A stretch of DNA of 42,337 nucleotides from a virus: IMG/VR virus record IMGVR_UViG_3300026521_000011, positions 1 to 42,337 of that record; one strand, written 5' to 3'. Position 1 is the first letter of the stretch, and the number at the start of each line of letters is the position of its first letter. Both the position numbers and the translations under genes were made by a program. The notes under the pieces are model-generated. The model was not told where the DNA came from, searched no databases, and saw only the letters and a list, made by a program, of their open reading frames with translations. Below, one piece after another: positions 1-7,993 of this stretch.

Positions 1-127
1 TTAGATGAGATAATCTCTTTGTTTTGATAGAATAATTATATCATTTAATTTCTTAATATTTAATTAAATTGAATTAAAATTATTTAGTGATAATCTTCTA
101 TAAAATAATATCTAATTATCATCTAAA
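1..127. repeat. 127-bp terminal direct repeat (left copy)
   Basis: Positions 1-127 are identical to 42211-42337, ending in the same ATCATCTAAA. A perfect 127-base overlap at both ends is what a de Bruijn assembler run at k=127 leaves on a circular or circularly permuted molecule. I therefore infer a closed map of about 42,210 bp rather than a true physical repeat, though a short direct terminal repeat cannot be excluded. The repeat contains a leftward promoter at 35-57. Confidence 0.9.
35..57 (-). promoter_or_regulatory. Leftward phage promoter in the control region
   Basis: On the minus strand a TATAAT box (40-35) with an extended TG-A in front is preceded by ATTAAGA, whose start is exactly 17 bases before the TATAAT. 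The 46 bases around it are almost identical to those at 37449-37471. Across the circular junction it points at the small early gene ending its ATG at 42138, in tandem with the promoter at 42165-42187. Assignment is by motif comparison only. Confidence 0.65.
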
Positions 128-295
128 TTTTATAAGATTTTATCATCTAAACTTTGTTATTTATATAATATCTCTTCTATAAATGATTTTATATCTATTA
201 TAATATATTTATATCAATAAAGAAAATAATCTCTTCTACCTATCTCAAAATGATTATTATGATATTTAAGATAATATTAATAATTCTTTAAATAC

Positions 296-517
296 CATAA
301 TATAGATTAGAATATCATTAATTAATTAAATTAAATAGATTTATTAAATAATCTATAAGAATAAAGATATATCATAATATAGATTAGAATCTCATTAATT
401 AATTAAATTAAATAGAATCTATAAGAATTTTGTAAGAATATATTGGCTATCATAATATAGATTAGAATCTCATTAATTAATTAAATTAAATAGAATCTAT
501 AAGAATTTTGTAAGAAT
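296..517. repeat. Three tandem ~77-bp AT-rich repeats
   Basis: Copies begin at 296, 373 and 451 (periods 77 and 78) with CATAATATAGATTAGAAT, followed by CTCATTAATTAATTAAATTA and a tail AATCTATAAGAATTTTGTAA. Copies 2 and 3 are nearly identical. Copy 1 has a different spacer before its tail. This could be a DNA-unwinding element or protein-binding array next to the iterons. Confidence 0.85.
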
Positions 518-632
518 TTTATTTGATTTTGATAATTATTATCATTTTGGTTTGGTGATTTTGATAATCATTTTGGTTCGGAGGCCCCTAGGTCCAATGC
601 GAATCAATAAAGATTATCATATATCCCTCCCA

Positions 633-897
633 AGTACCGAACAAATTTTTCAAACCTTTATTCAATTCAATTAAATTACAAGAGTACCGAACAAATTTTT
701 CAAACCTTTATTCAATTCAATTAAATTACCAAGTACCGAACAAATTTTTCAAACCTTTATTCAATTAAATTACAAGAGTACCGAACAAATTTTTCAAACC
801 TTTATTCAATTCAATTAAATTACAAGAGTACCGAACAAATTTTTCAAACATTTATTCAATTACACAATACTACAAGTAATTCCCAAGTACCTAACAA
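633..897. repeat. Iteron-like array, five ~50-bp repeats plus a decayed sixth
   Basis: The unit starts AGTACCGAACAAATTTTTC and continues AAACCTTTATTCAATTCAA followed by TTAAATTAC. Copies begin at 633, 683, 732, 777 and 827, with a degenerate copy (AGTACCTAACAAATTCC) near 886. Spacings are 50, 49, 45, 50 and 59. The third copy lacks one internal CAATT unit. Directly repeated, strand-oriented units of this size next to the first late gene resemble replication iterons or operator arrays. No initiator gene specific to them is recognised. Confidence 0.85.
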
Positions 898-926
898 ATT
901 CCACTTATTTATCACATTCAACATAA

Positions 927-949
927 TTTAAGAAAATTTAAGATAAAAT
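927..949 (+). promoter_or_regulatory. Rightward promoter for the late operon
   Basis: TTTAAGA at 927-933, then ten bases, then TAAAAT at 944-949, matching the 17-base start-to-start spacing of the other phage promoters. It lies 39 bases before the ATG of the first late gene. Confidence 0.55.
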
Positions 950-987
950 ACAAAATTACAACAATTTTAAATAAAGGCACAACACAA

Positions 988-1470
988 ATGACCAAAATAC
1001 TTTTACAGAGCTATAAAAACGAATACCAAACTACACCAATTTCAATAGAGGACCTTTGCATAAAATATAGTTTAGATATTGAAGAGCTAAAGTCCAAAAC
1101 AGATATAGATAAATGGGAAAAACTATATACACCTCCAGAAACTATAAATGAGGCGGAAGCCGAGGAACACCTAGATATAATAGTTCTTCCGGAAAACAAA
1201 CTAGACAAATCTGAAACTAAAATACTAACAACTAAGGAAGAGATATTAGAGGATATAGATGAGTTTAAAAAGAAAGCAGTTAAAGAGTGTCTAAGGTTTA
1301 TAAAGGATGATGCTAGATATGCTGAAGTCAAGGAGTTTAAGGATATGGTAGCTATAGTTGACTCAATAGAGAAATCATATAAAAATTCTGATACTAATGA
1401 AGGTACAACAATAAATGTTCTTATACAAAATTTAACTCAAAAGTTTAAGGATACTCCAGATGATTGTTAA
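988..1470 (+). CDS. terS: Putative terminase small subunit
   Basis: A 160-residue soluble protein. Small terminase subunits recognise phage DNA and hand it to the large subunit for packaging. The call rests on position: it is the first gene of the late operon and overlaps the large-subunit start by 11 bases. Residues 16-42 (ISIEDLCIKYSLDIEELK) look like a helix-turn-helix-type helical pair, followed by an acidic linker and a helical, oligomerisation-like segment (about 80-150). Sequence similarity to known TerS proteins is not obvious, which is usual for this family. The ribosome site is weak (ATAAAGGCACAACACAA before the ATG). It could be another small DNA-binding protein. Confidence 0.55.
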   Translation: MTKILLQSYKNEYQTTPISIEDLCIKYSLDIEELKSKTDIDKWEKLYTPPETINEAEAEEHLDIIVLPENKLDKSETKILTTKEEILEDIDEFKKKAVKECLRFIKDDARYAEVKEFKDMVAIVDSIEKSYKNSDTNEGTTINVLIQNLTQKFKDTPDDC

Positions 1471-2986
1471 TAATATAGATTTGTCCAATGAGGAAATAAT
1501 ACAAAAGCTTACATCGAAACTATGGAGGCTGAACAACTTATATACAATTGAGGATAAAAACGGAACAAAACAAATTATGAAGCTTAATCCTAGCCAACTA
1601 AAAGTCCTTAAGAAATTTAAACACACTCGTAAGATAATACTTAAGTCCAGACAGCAAGGTATATCAACACTTTATCTAGCTTATAATTTAGATAGTTGTA
1701 TATTTGGTGAAGGGTTCTCAGCTGGTATTCAGAGTTATGGACAGGATGAGTCTAACAAACTCCAGAGAAGAGCTGAACTGATGTGGGATGAATTTCCTCA
1801 AGAGATTAAAGAACTTTTAGGTTTAAAACTAGTTTCTAACAACTCGAAAGGTATGAGCTTCTCAAATAGGTCTATACTTAAAATAGGTAACTTCCGTGGG
1901 GATACTCTTCAGAGTTTACACGTATCTGAACTAGGTAAAATTGCTAAGAAGTTTCCAGAGAAAGCTATGGAGCTTAAAACTGGTGCATTTCAGGCTGTAT
2001 CAGTAAAGAACAAGATTACCATAGAGTCTACAGCTGAAGGTAAAACTGGTATGTTTTATGAGATGTGGCAGAAAGCTGAATTATTATCTAAAAGTGATAG
2101 GGAAATAACTCCACTAGATTTTCAAGCTATATTCCTTAGTTGGATTGAGGACTCTGACTGTCAACTATTTACTGATTTTCCTATAAATGATGAAGTTAAG
2201 AAATATATAAATAAACTAGAAAGAGATTTATCTATTACATTAACAAAACCTCAAAAGAATTGGTTAGCAGCTAAAATGGATGAGTTGGGTGATAAATTCA
2301 ACCAAGAATATCCAGCAACTCCTGAAATGGCATTTGCTCAATCTGTAGAAGGTACATATTATGAACACGAATTTAAGAATTTGGCTATAAAACACAATCT
2401 ATATGACCAAAACCTTAAAGTACACTCTAGTTTTGACTTGGGTATGAATGATACATTCTCAATAGGTTTCTTCCAAATACATCCGGATGGAACAGTTAAA
2501 ATAATAGGTGAATATGCTAATAATGGCCATGGATTAGAACATTATAAAGATGTGTTCTTAGCTTTAACTGCTAAATTCAGGTGGGTACACGGTAGTACAT
2601 ATGTTCCTCACGATATAAAAGTTAGAGAATTAATATCTGGTAAAACTAGATGGACTGCTCTTAAAGAACTAGGATTTAAACCTATATTAGTTAATAAACA
2701 CTCAGTACAGGATGGTATAGAGGTTACTAGACAATTCCTTAAAACTGTTGAGATAGAAGACTCTTGTGATATGATTATAGGTTGTATACAAAACTATAGG
2801 AAGAAATATGATGCTAAATATGATGTATATTTAGATTCTCCTGTTCACGATGAGCATTCTCACCCAGCGGATATGATTAGGTATATGGCTATGGGTATTA
2901 AATATAAAAGAATAACAGATATTTATGTCAATTCAAACAAAATGATAAAATCTACTAAGGTTTTAGGGAACGGCTTTGATATATAA
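1460..2986 (+). CDS. terL: Terminase large subunit
   Basis: The 508-residue packaging motor: an N-terminal ATPase pumps DNA into the prohead and a C-terminal RNase H-like nuclease cuts concatemers. Visible motifs are a Walker A variant SRQQGIST at residues 63-70, the HVSELGKI segment (154-161) in the Walker B/coupling region, and VHSSFDLGMND at 321-331 whose Asp326 is the first nuclease acidic residue. A late acidic cluster (DEHSHPADMIRY) completes the nuclease. Length is normal for the family. The start follows AAGGATACTCCAG and overlaps the small-subunit gene. Confidence 0.93.
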   Translation: MIVNNIDLSNEEIIQKLTSKLWRLNNLYTIEDKNGTKQIMKLNPSQLKVLKKFKHTRKIILKSRQQGISTLYLAYNLDSCIFGEGFSAGIQSYGQDESNKLQRRAELMWDEFPQEIKELLGLKLVSNNSKGMSFSNRSILKIGNFRGDTLQSLHVSELGKIAKKFPEKAMELKTGAFQAVSVKNKITIESTAEGKTGMFYEMWQKAELLSKSDREITPLDFQAIFLSWIEDSDCQLFTDFPINDEVKKYINKLERDLSITLTKPQKNWLAAKMDELGDKFNQEYPATPEMAFAQSVEGTYYEHEFKNLAIKHNLYDQNLKVHSSFDLGMNDTFSIGFFQIHPDGTVKIIGEYANNGHGLEHYKDVFLALTAKFRWVHGSTYVPHDIKVRELISGKTRWTALKELGFKPILVNKHSVQDGIEVTRQFLKTVEIEDSCDMIIGCIQNYRKKYDAKYDVYLDSPVHDEHSHPADMIRYMAMGIKYKRITDIYVNSNKMIKSTKVLGNGFDI

Positions 2987-3004
2987 TCATTAGTTTAAGA
3001 TTAG

Positions 3005-3027
3005 TTTAAACTTAATAATGATATAAT
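3005..3027 (+). promoter_or_regulatory. Rightward promoter before scaffold and capsid genes
   Basis: TTTAAAC at 3005-3011 and an extended TGATATAAT with TATAAT at 3022-3027, again with 17 bases between starts. A further TTAGTTTAA begins 21 bases before the TATAAT, the same arrangement as at 12159-12185. It lies in the 68-base gap between terL and the scaffold gene, where extra transcription for capsid genes makes sense. Confidence 0.65.
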
Positions 3028-3054
3028 ACACTAATTTCAATTTAAAGGATAGAA

Positions 3055-3717
3055 ATGGAACAAGGTAATCCAGAACATACTAATGTAGATGCTACCTCAA
3101 CTAAAAATGGCCAACAAGGTACAGGCCAATCTAGTTCGGGCGTAGATTTCGAAAAACGTTTTAAAGACACTCAAAGTGCTTATACAAAATCTCAACAAGA
3201 GCTAAAAGCAGCTAAGGCAAGGCTCGAAGCACTAGAGAAACTTACAGCACCGAAGATTGAATTGGACGAACAAACTAAGCAAGAACTAGAGTCCTTGAAA
3301 TATGAAGACCCAGATGCTTGGAGAGTTAAAATGAACCAGCTGGAAACTGAGGCACACAGGAAACATAGAGACACTCTCGATGAAGCAGGTAGAATTGCAG
3401 CTCAACAAGCAGAACTGGAAAGACGAAAACAAGTTTTAGAGGAGTTCAATGCGAGCCATCCAGGATTAGTTATCACTGATGAAACTATTCAGTATGATGT
3501 TCCTCCTAGAATTACTCAAAAGCTTGAAAAAGGAGAAGTAAGTTTTGAAACTTATCTCGAGGAAGTTGCAGAGTTCTTACAAGCTCCAAAGGTTATTGGT
3601 GATGGGAATAAAACTCTAAACCAACCAAACTTGAACAAAGTTGGTGGAGATGATACTCCTACAGATGGTTCGGTGCAAAAAGACATCGTTAAAGATTACA
3701 AAAACATAGTATTCTAA
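3055..3717 (+). CDS. Putative capsid scaffolding protein
   Basis: A 220-residue, highly charged protein just before the major capsid gene, the standard place for a scaffold that guides prohead assembly and is then removed. Residues 30-135 are predicted helical coiled coil (heptad-like runs around KSQQELKAAKARLEALEKL and AQQAELERRKQVLEEF). The N-terminus is Gly/Ser/Gln-rich and disordered. The C-terminal 30 residues contain a short basic helix (VQKDIVKDYKNIVF), typical of scaffold tails that touch the coat protein. RBS AAAGGA lies before the ATG. There is no sequence match I can name; the call is from shape and context. Confidence 0.7.
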   Translation: MEQGNPEHTNVDATSTKNGQQGTGQSSSGVDFEKRFKDTQSAYTKSQQELKAAKARLEALEKLTAPKIELDEQTKQELESLKYEDPDAWRVKMNQLETEAHRKHRDTLDEAGRIAAQQAELERRKQVLEEFNASHPGLVITDETIQYDVPPRITQKLEKGEVSFETYLEEVAEFLQAPKVIGDGNKTLNQPNLNKVGGDDTPTDGSVQKDIVKDYKNIVF

Positions 3718-3736
3718 TATGATGTTTAATGAATGG

Positions 3737-3758
3737 CCTCCTACTTTATGTAGAGAGG
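3737..3758 (+). terminator. Hairpin between scaffold and capsid genes
   Basis: CCTCCTAC (3737-3744), loop TTTAT, GTAG-A-GAGG (3750-3758): an eight-pair stem with one bulged A. No strong U tract follows, so it may be a processing or mRNA-stabilising hairpin rather than a full terminator. Confidence 0.4.
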
Positions 3759-3781
3759 TAATATTTATATAAAGGAAAAAT

Positions 3782-4912
3782 ATGGCTGATGGTACAGGAA
3801 AGGTAGATATTGGTTCTGCTTTAGTAAGAAAATCTTGGATGGCAGAAGGACTTCTTCAAAAGTCTGCAACTTCATTTTGGGCACCTTATAAAGGTAAAAC
3901 ATTTGACTCTATCATTTTAGTTGAAAATGATATTAGTGCTTCAAAAGGACATACAGTTACTTTTGATTTTGATGGTAACTTAAGTGGTAAACCTGTTAAA
4001 GGTAACACTACAGCAAAAGGTACTGGTGAACAGAAGAAAAAATTCTCTGACACTTTAACAGTTGCAGACTATAGATATGTAGTTGACAATGGGACAAAAT
4101 TTGACGGTATTGAGATTGGTGACTTATCTATTAATGAGCACTCTGACTCTCGTTCAAAACTTGCAGATTTATGGGTTCGTTCTGAAGACCAAGCATTCTT
4201 TGACTTAGCTCAACAAGGTGCAGAATTTGGTTATAACTTTGATGGTTCAGATGATGCGCATACATTAGACTTAGATGGTATTATGACTATCGAAAAACTA
4301 GTTAAAACTGGTACAGGGTTCGATACTACACCAGCTGGTATTACTAAACGTTTACCACTTAGACCTTTTAAACTTGCAAATGGTGAGCCAGTATGGCTAT
4401 TTGTTATTGATGTAGCTATTAAAGCTAAATTCATTAAAAATGCAGGTAATGTTTTACAAGTAGCAGATGTTCGTGGTAATGATAACCGTCTTATTAAAGG
4501 TGTTCTAGGTAAAATCGGTTCATTCTTGATTGTTGAAGCTCAAACATTCTTCGGTGAAACTGAAGGTGATATCTTAACAAATGGTTACTACAACTATGAT
4601 AATACTGGTGTGGAAATTGCTGGTTTAAGACAAAAAGATACAAATGGTAACTGGACTGGTGAAGCTGATTTCGATGGTACAGCAACTGTTTCTCGTGGTA
4701 TTGTATTAGGTGCTGGAGCATTCCAAAAAGCGAATGGTAAAATGCCAGATTATCAATATGAAGCAACAGACTTTGGTAAATTCTCTGAGTCTTGTCTTGA
4801 AACTTGGTGTGCTGCTAAATCAACTAAATTAGTTGCTGAAAATTCAGACTATGCAGATGGTAAAGTTGCCGGTTATAACTGGGGTTCTATCTTCATCGAC
4901 GTAACTCTATAG
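3782..4912 (+). CDS. Major capsid protein (DUF4043 / N4-gp56 type)
   Basis: A 376-residue coat protein. The stretch around residues 65-145 resembles the DUF4043/N4 gp56-family capsid proteins: GKPVKGNTTAKGTGEQKK, then an aromatic strand segment (SDTLTVADYRYVVDNGTK) and a helix ending in WVRSEDQAFFDLAQQG. Length and position right after the scaffold fit. RBS AAAGGAAAAAT sits before the ATG. Codon use shifts to GGT, ACT and TTC compared with neighbours, as expected for the most highly expressed gene. No proteolytic prodomain is obvious. Confidence 0.87.
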   Translation: MADGTGKVDIGSALVRKSWMAEGLLQKSATSFWAPYKGKTFDSIILVENDISASKGHTVTFDFDGNLSGKPVKGNTTAKGTGEQKKKFSDTLTVADYRYVVDNGTKFDGIEIGDLSINEHSDSRSKLADLWVRSEDQAFFDLAQQGAEFGYNFDGSDDAHTLDLDGIMTIEKLVKTGTGFDTTPAGITKRLPLRPFKLANGEPVWLFVIDVAIKAKFIKNAGNVLQVADVRGNDNRLIKGVLGKIGSFLIVEAQTFFGETEGDILTNGYYNYDNTGVEIAGLRQKDTNGNWTGEADFDGTATVSRGIVLGAGAFQKANGKMPDYQYEATDFGKFSESCLETWCAAKSTKLVAENSDYADGKVAGYNWGSIFIDVTL

Positions 4913-4938
4913 GTTGCTTAGATGAAGAAAGTATTTGC

Positions 4939-4957
4939 AGCGGCAGCTTTTGCCGCT
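4939..4957 (+). terminator. Hairpin after the capsid gene
   Basis: AGCGGCA (4939-4945), loop GCTTT, TGCCGCT (4951-4957): a GC-rich seven-pair stem in an AT-rich gap, followed by TAATTT. Probably a leaky terminator or mRNA 3' end protecting the capsid message. Confidence 0.5.
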
Positions 4958-4977
4958 TAATTTGAAAAGGAAAATTT

Positions 4978-5370
4978 ATGGCTGATTTAAGATTTGAAAA
5001 TAAAAACAACCAAAAGAAAACACTTAGTGCTTTTGCATCTGGGATTGTTGCAACATCTGCTACAATGGATGAGACGCTATTCACTCTTCCTGAAGCATCT
5101 TTAGTTACTAGAGCTTACGCTGTTGTATTAACTGCTTCTGGTGAAGCTACAGATACTGTAGATATTAAGGTTGGTTCAACTGTAGTTGCTGATGAAGTTG
5201 TTACAGGTGTTACTGGTGTTCAAGAAGGTACACAAGCTAAGGGGTATTTCCCTACAGGTGGTAGTGTTACTGTAGTTGCTGGTTCAGATGCTCCAGATGA
5301 TGCTGGACGTCTTAAAATTGTTGTTGAGTACATTGAGACTGAGGTAGCAAACGGTACTTATACAGACTAA
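4978..5370 (+). CDS. Putative head decoration / accessory capsid protein
   Basis: A 130-residue protein directly after the coat gene. It is rich in Val, Thr, Gly and Ala with alternating patterns (KVGSTVVADEVVTGVTGV, GGSVTVVAGSD), indicating a small beta-sandwich with no signal peptide or membrane segment. Position and composition fit a decoration protein that stabilises the expanded capsid. A strong AAAAGGAAAATTT ribosome site precedes it. It could also be a short head fibre. No specific family is recognised. Confidence 0.55.
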   Translation: MADLRFENKNNQKKTLSAFASGIVATSATMDETLFTLPEASLVTRAYAVVLTASGEATDTVDIKVGSTVVADEVVTGVTGVQEGTQAKGYFPTGGSVTVVAGSDAPDDAGRLKIVVEYIETEVANGTYTD

Positions 5371-5371
5371 T

Positions 5372-5396
5372 ATATAAGAGCTTAGAGCTCTTATAT
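5372..5396 (+). terminator. Terminator after the capsid/decoration pair
   Basis: A perfect 11-pair stem (5372-5382 with 5386-5396, core ATAAGAGCT/AGCTCTTAT) with a three-base TAG loop, followed by TTCATTA. It lies just after the decoration stop codon, so it probably sets the 3' end of the abundant capsid transcripts. Confidence 0.65.
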
Positions 5397-5416
5397 TTCA
5401 TTATTGAGGACAAATA

Positions 5417-6058
5417 ATGACTAGAGTAGAAAAGATTTTAGATAGAGTTAGACACGAAGTATCAGATTTAGATAAATCAAGATGGTCTGACATTAATCTA
5501 TTAGGACTGCTCTCTGATGCTCAAGAAGACATAGTTTATAAGACTAACTGCCTACATAATTCAATCACTATACCTACAAGTCCAAATAAGAACACTTATG
5601 TACTTCCTGATGATGTAAGTCTACTGACTAGTATTTCATATGACAATGAGAAACTAAAACTAGTTACTAGAGATTACATTGAAAAAATTAACAAAGACTG
5701 GACAACTGCTGAGGGAGCTCCGGAGTATGCAGTATTTGATAGTTTAGATAGAGGTAGCATAAAGATAACTCCTGTTCCTAGTGATAACTCTCCATTAGAC
5801 ATTTTATATCTAAGTAACCCTTTACCAGTTTTAAGCACTACTGATAGTTTATCTTTACCAAGTAGTTATGATTTAGGCTTATTTTATTACGTTGTAGCAA
5901 GAGCACTAAGTATAGATTTTGATGCTCAAAATACAAATGTTAGTAATAGATATTTAACTATGTATGATAGAGAAGTTAAAAGGTTTTTATCTGAAAGTAG
6001 TAAGAGCTTCTTATCTACTTCTGAGCCTTTCACTAGTAGATATAATGGGTTTGTATAA
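5417..6058 (+). CDS. Head-to-tail adaptor protein
   Basis: A 213-residue protein with the shape of podoviral head completion (adaptor) proteins. It has an N-terminal helix pair (MTRVEKILDRVRHEVSDLDK..RWSDINLLGLLSDAQEDIVYKT), a beta-rich middle (NTYVLPDDVSLLTSISYDNEKL, then GSIKITPVPSDN) and a helical end (LGLFYYVVARALSIDF). It should bind under the portal ring and connect it to the tail. The stop codon's last base is the A of the next gene's ATG (TAATG coupling). The family call is by pattern and position. Confidence 0.72.
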   Translation: MTRVEKILDRVRHEVSDLDKSRWSDINLLGLLSDAQEDIVYKTNCLHNSITIPTSPNKNTYVLPDDVSLLTSISYDNEKLKLVTRDYIEKINKDWTTAEGAPEYAVFDSLDRGSIKITPVPSDNSPLDILYLSNPLPVLSTTDSLSLPSSYDLGLFYYVVARALSIDFDAQNTNVSNRYLTMYDREVKRFLSESSKSFLSTSEPFTSRYNGFV

Positions 6059-6345
6059 TGGAAGTTTATCAATTTGAGCCAAGAGGTAGGCAAGCACCTG
6101 AAACCTTATATGCTTATGATGAAACTAAAGATTTATTACAACTTAGTAACAACATAGTATATAAGTTAAATAGTGATAGGGTAATGAATTCTGAGGATTT
6201 TACTAGGTTTATGAATGAGTTTGATGCTTTAAGTAAAGGAGAAACTCAGTCTGTAGTCTTAGATAAAATTGATGTCTTCTTAGGTAAACTGGGCTTACCT
6301 GATGAGATACCAAGTAAACACAAGGAAAATCTATGGGTTTTATAG
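6058..6345 (+). CDS. Hypothetical late protein
   Basis: A 95-residue acidic, soluble protein translationally coupled to the adaptor gene before it and overlapping the next gene by 13 bases. It has no membrane segment or recognisable motif. The second half is helical (FTRFMNEFDALSKGETQSVVLDKIDVFLGKLG). Its place between adaptor and fibre-like genes suggests a minor tail or assembly role; no function can be assigned. Confidence 0.65.
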   Translation: MEVYQFEPRGRQAPETLYAYDETKDLLQLSNNIVYKLNSDRVMNSEDFTRFMNEFDALSKGETQSVVLDKIDVFLGKLGLPDEIPSKHKENLWVL

Positions 6346-7406
6346 AAAATGTAAATAAGGCTGCGTCTAACGAGCCTAATATAAATATAGTAGCTGATAA
6401 TATTAATGATGTAACTAAAGCATCTGATAATATGGAAACTATTCAAAAAGTCAAGGATAACGAAACTAATATTGATTTGGTTGGAGATGACTTAGGTAAT
6501 CAGTACTCATATATTGAAGATAATGGAGACATTACAGAGCCAGTTTCTGGTGGTACTGGTACTTCCAAGATAGCTACTGTTGCTGATGACTTATTATCTG
6601 AAGATACAATAGGTATAGTTGCTGGTAGTATTGACAAAGTATCTACAGTGTCTTCTAACATTAGTAAAGTTACTAATGTTTCTGATAATATGAGTAAAGT
6701 TATCGAGGTATATGATGACTTAGTTTTACCATATTCTAATATTGAGCACGCTAAAGAGAATGCTGAAATAGCATTTAATAGTGCACAAACAGTTACTATA
6801 TTGGAAGCTCAAGTTGATGCAAATACTACAGCTATTGCAAACTTAGCGACTGCTCAAGGTTCAATAGCTCAAGATTCTAGTATAGTTGTAGATACTACAC
6901 AAAAGTTAATTGGTATTAGTACAGTTACTCCATCTACAGATACTAATGTATTTGAAATAGATGAGGTTAATGATACTATAACTTTTAAATCGAATGCAAG
7001 TGTTAACTTCTTTGCTAATATGGTATTCACTAGTAGTACACCAAACTCTAGAAATGTATCTATTAAAGTTATAAACACTGCAGATGATGTGGTACTAGAA
7101 TGTTTTGATATGGCTCTTACAATACCTAATGGTAGCACGGAAACTATATCACACGCTTTCTTATTGACTGTTGGAAAGAATGGTACTCCTGAAGCACCAT
7201 TAACAGTTAGATTTGAAATAGTTGCTGATGACACTGGTTACACTATGGACTCTTTTAATTCAGTTATAACTACATCAAGTAGTTATGATTTAACTACTGA
7301 AGCTAGTGGAATTAATTATGATAACACAAATAGTGGTATTGCAGCAACAAACGTACAAGATGCTTTAGATGAAGCACTTAACTTAGATTTAGGAGGAATA
7401 GCGTAA
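6333..7406 (+). CDS. Putative tail fibre or appendage protein
   Basis: A 357-residue protein. Residues 1-125 contain repeated short units of the type 'V-[AS]-D-N-[IM]-x-x-V-x-x-[AV]' (VADNINDVTKASDNMETIQKV, VSSNISKVTNVSDNMSKVIEV), a repeat style common in phage fibre stalks. Residues 140-165 are coiled-coil-like. The rest is Thr/Ser-rich beta sequence ending in GINYDNTNSGIAATNVQDAL, a phrase common at collagen-like or fibre repeats. The stop overlaps the next gene's ATG by one base. Probably a trimeric fibre component for host contact. Confidence 0.6.
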   Translation: MGFIENVNKAASNEPNINIVADNINDVTKASDNMETIQKVKDNETNIDLVGDDLGNQYSYIEDNGDITEPVSGGTGTSKIATVADDLLSEDTIGIVAGSIDKVSTVSSNISKVTNVSDNMSKVIEVYDDLVLPYSNIEHAKENAEIAFNSAQTVTILEAQVDANTTAIANLATAQGSIAQDSSIVVDTTQKLIGISTVTPSTDTNVFEIDEVNDTITFKSNASVNFFANMVFTSSTPNSRNVSIKVINTADDVVLECFDMALTIPNGSTETISHAFLLTVGKNGTPEAPLTVRFEIVADDTGYTMDSFNSVITTSSSYDLTTEASGINYDNTNSGIAATNVQDALDEALNLDLGGIA

Positions 7407-7993
7407 TGAGTAAGCAATTACAATTAAGAGGCGGTACTACAGCAGAGCATAGTACCTTTACAGGTGCTGATAGAGAAGTTACAGTAGATACTGATAAGAA
7501 AACTCTAGTAGTTCACGACGGTTTGACAGTTGGTGGTAATCCAATAGCTACAAAAGCCGAGCAAGATGCTTTAAATATTAAAAATGGTGGAGGTGTTCCA
7601 AGAAACTTAAATGGTGATATTTTATATCCTTTGATGTTTTCTAGATTAGCACAAACTATAGATGTTACTGTAACAGGAGTTACTGCTGGTGAATATGCTG
7701 ATATGGTTACGTTTACATACACTCCTAAAAATATAAGCTCAGATATTTACATATCTGCTGCAATAACTAAACCAGATGGTTATAGTGATATAACTGAATT
7801 AGATATAAATGGAACAGTAACTTCTGGTGACCAAGTTGTAGATGCAAATCGATATGGAGAGTTAAAAGACTATGTTTCGAATAGCGATGGTAGCGATTTA
7901 ACAATCACATTAAAGATGCGTAGAATTTCATCTTCTGACGGTGATGTTAAGTTATATGAAGCACATCTTGATATAGTAGAAAAGGCTTTATAG
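7406..7993 (+). CDS. Short tail fibre-like protein with fibre N-terminal motif
   Basis: A 195-residue protein. Residues 4-48 (QLQLRGGTTAEHSTFTG then EVTVDTDKKTLVVHDG) match the widespread phage fibre/tropism-determinant N-terminal repeat 'LRRGT..EH..F.G...EVTVDT.KKTLVVHDG'. The remainder is beta-rich with YADMVTFTYTPKN and a C-terminal strand bundle. Likely a fibre or fibre-attachment protein acting with the gene before it. The start follows AGGAGGAATAGCGTA. Confidence 0.72.
   Translation: MSKQLQLRGGTTAEHSTFTGADREVTVDTDKKTLVVHDGLTVGGNPIATKAEQDALNIKNGGGVPRNLNGDILYPLMFSRLAQTIDVTVTGVTAGEYADMVTFTYTPKNISSDIYISAAITKPDGYSDITELDINGTVTSGDQVVDANRYGELKDYVSNSDGSDLTITLKMRRISSSDGDVKLYEAHLDIVEKAL

Larger units (their letters stand above)
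128..987. other. Gene-free control region, candidate origin and divergent promoter zone
   Basis: About 860 bases with no convincing open frame on either strand. It lies between the leftward early block, which starts across the circular junction at 42138, and the rightward late block starting at 988. It is extremely AT-rich except for a short GC-richer island around 575-602. It carries two separate tandem arrays (296-517 and 633-897) and a rightward promoter at 927-949. Position between divergent operons plus iteron-like repeats suggests a replication origin; that is inference. Confidence 0.6.

Noticed and set aside
1-127. True short direct terminal repeats as in T7-like phages
   Set aside because: Exact length 127 equals a common assembler k-mer size, and the repeat lies inside AT-rich control DNA with no sign of a terminase cut site. 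An assembly overlap is the simpler explanation.
296-897. CRISPR-like array from regularly spaced repeats
   Set aside because: The repeats are contiguous or nearly so, with no unique 30-40 base spacers and no cas genes. They are tandem iteron-type repeats.
4494-4766. A 90-codon minus-strand frame inside the capsid gene, rich in His, Leu and Gln
   Set aside because: It is a composition shadow of the capsid gene's codon pattern, has no ribosome site and opposes transcription of the late block.
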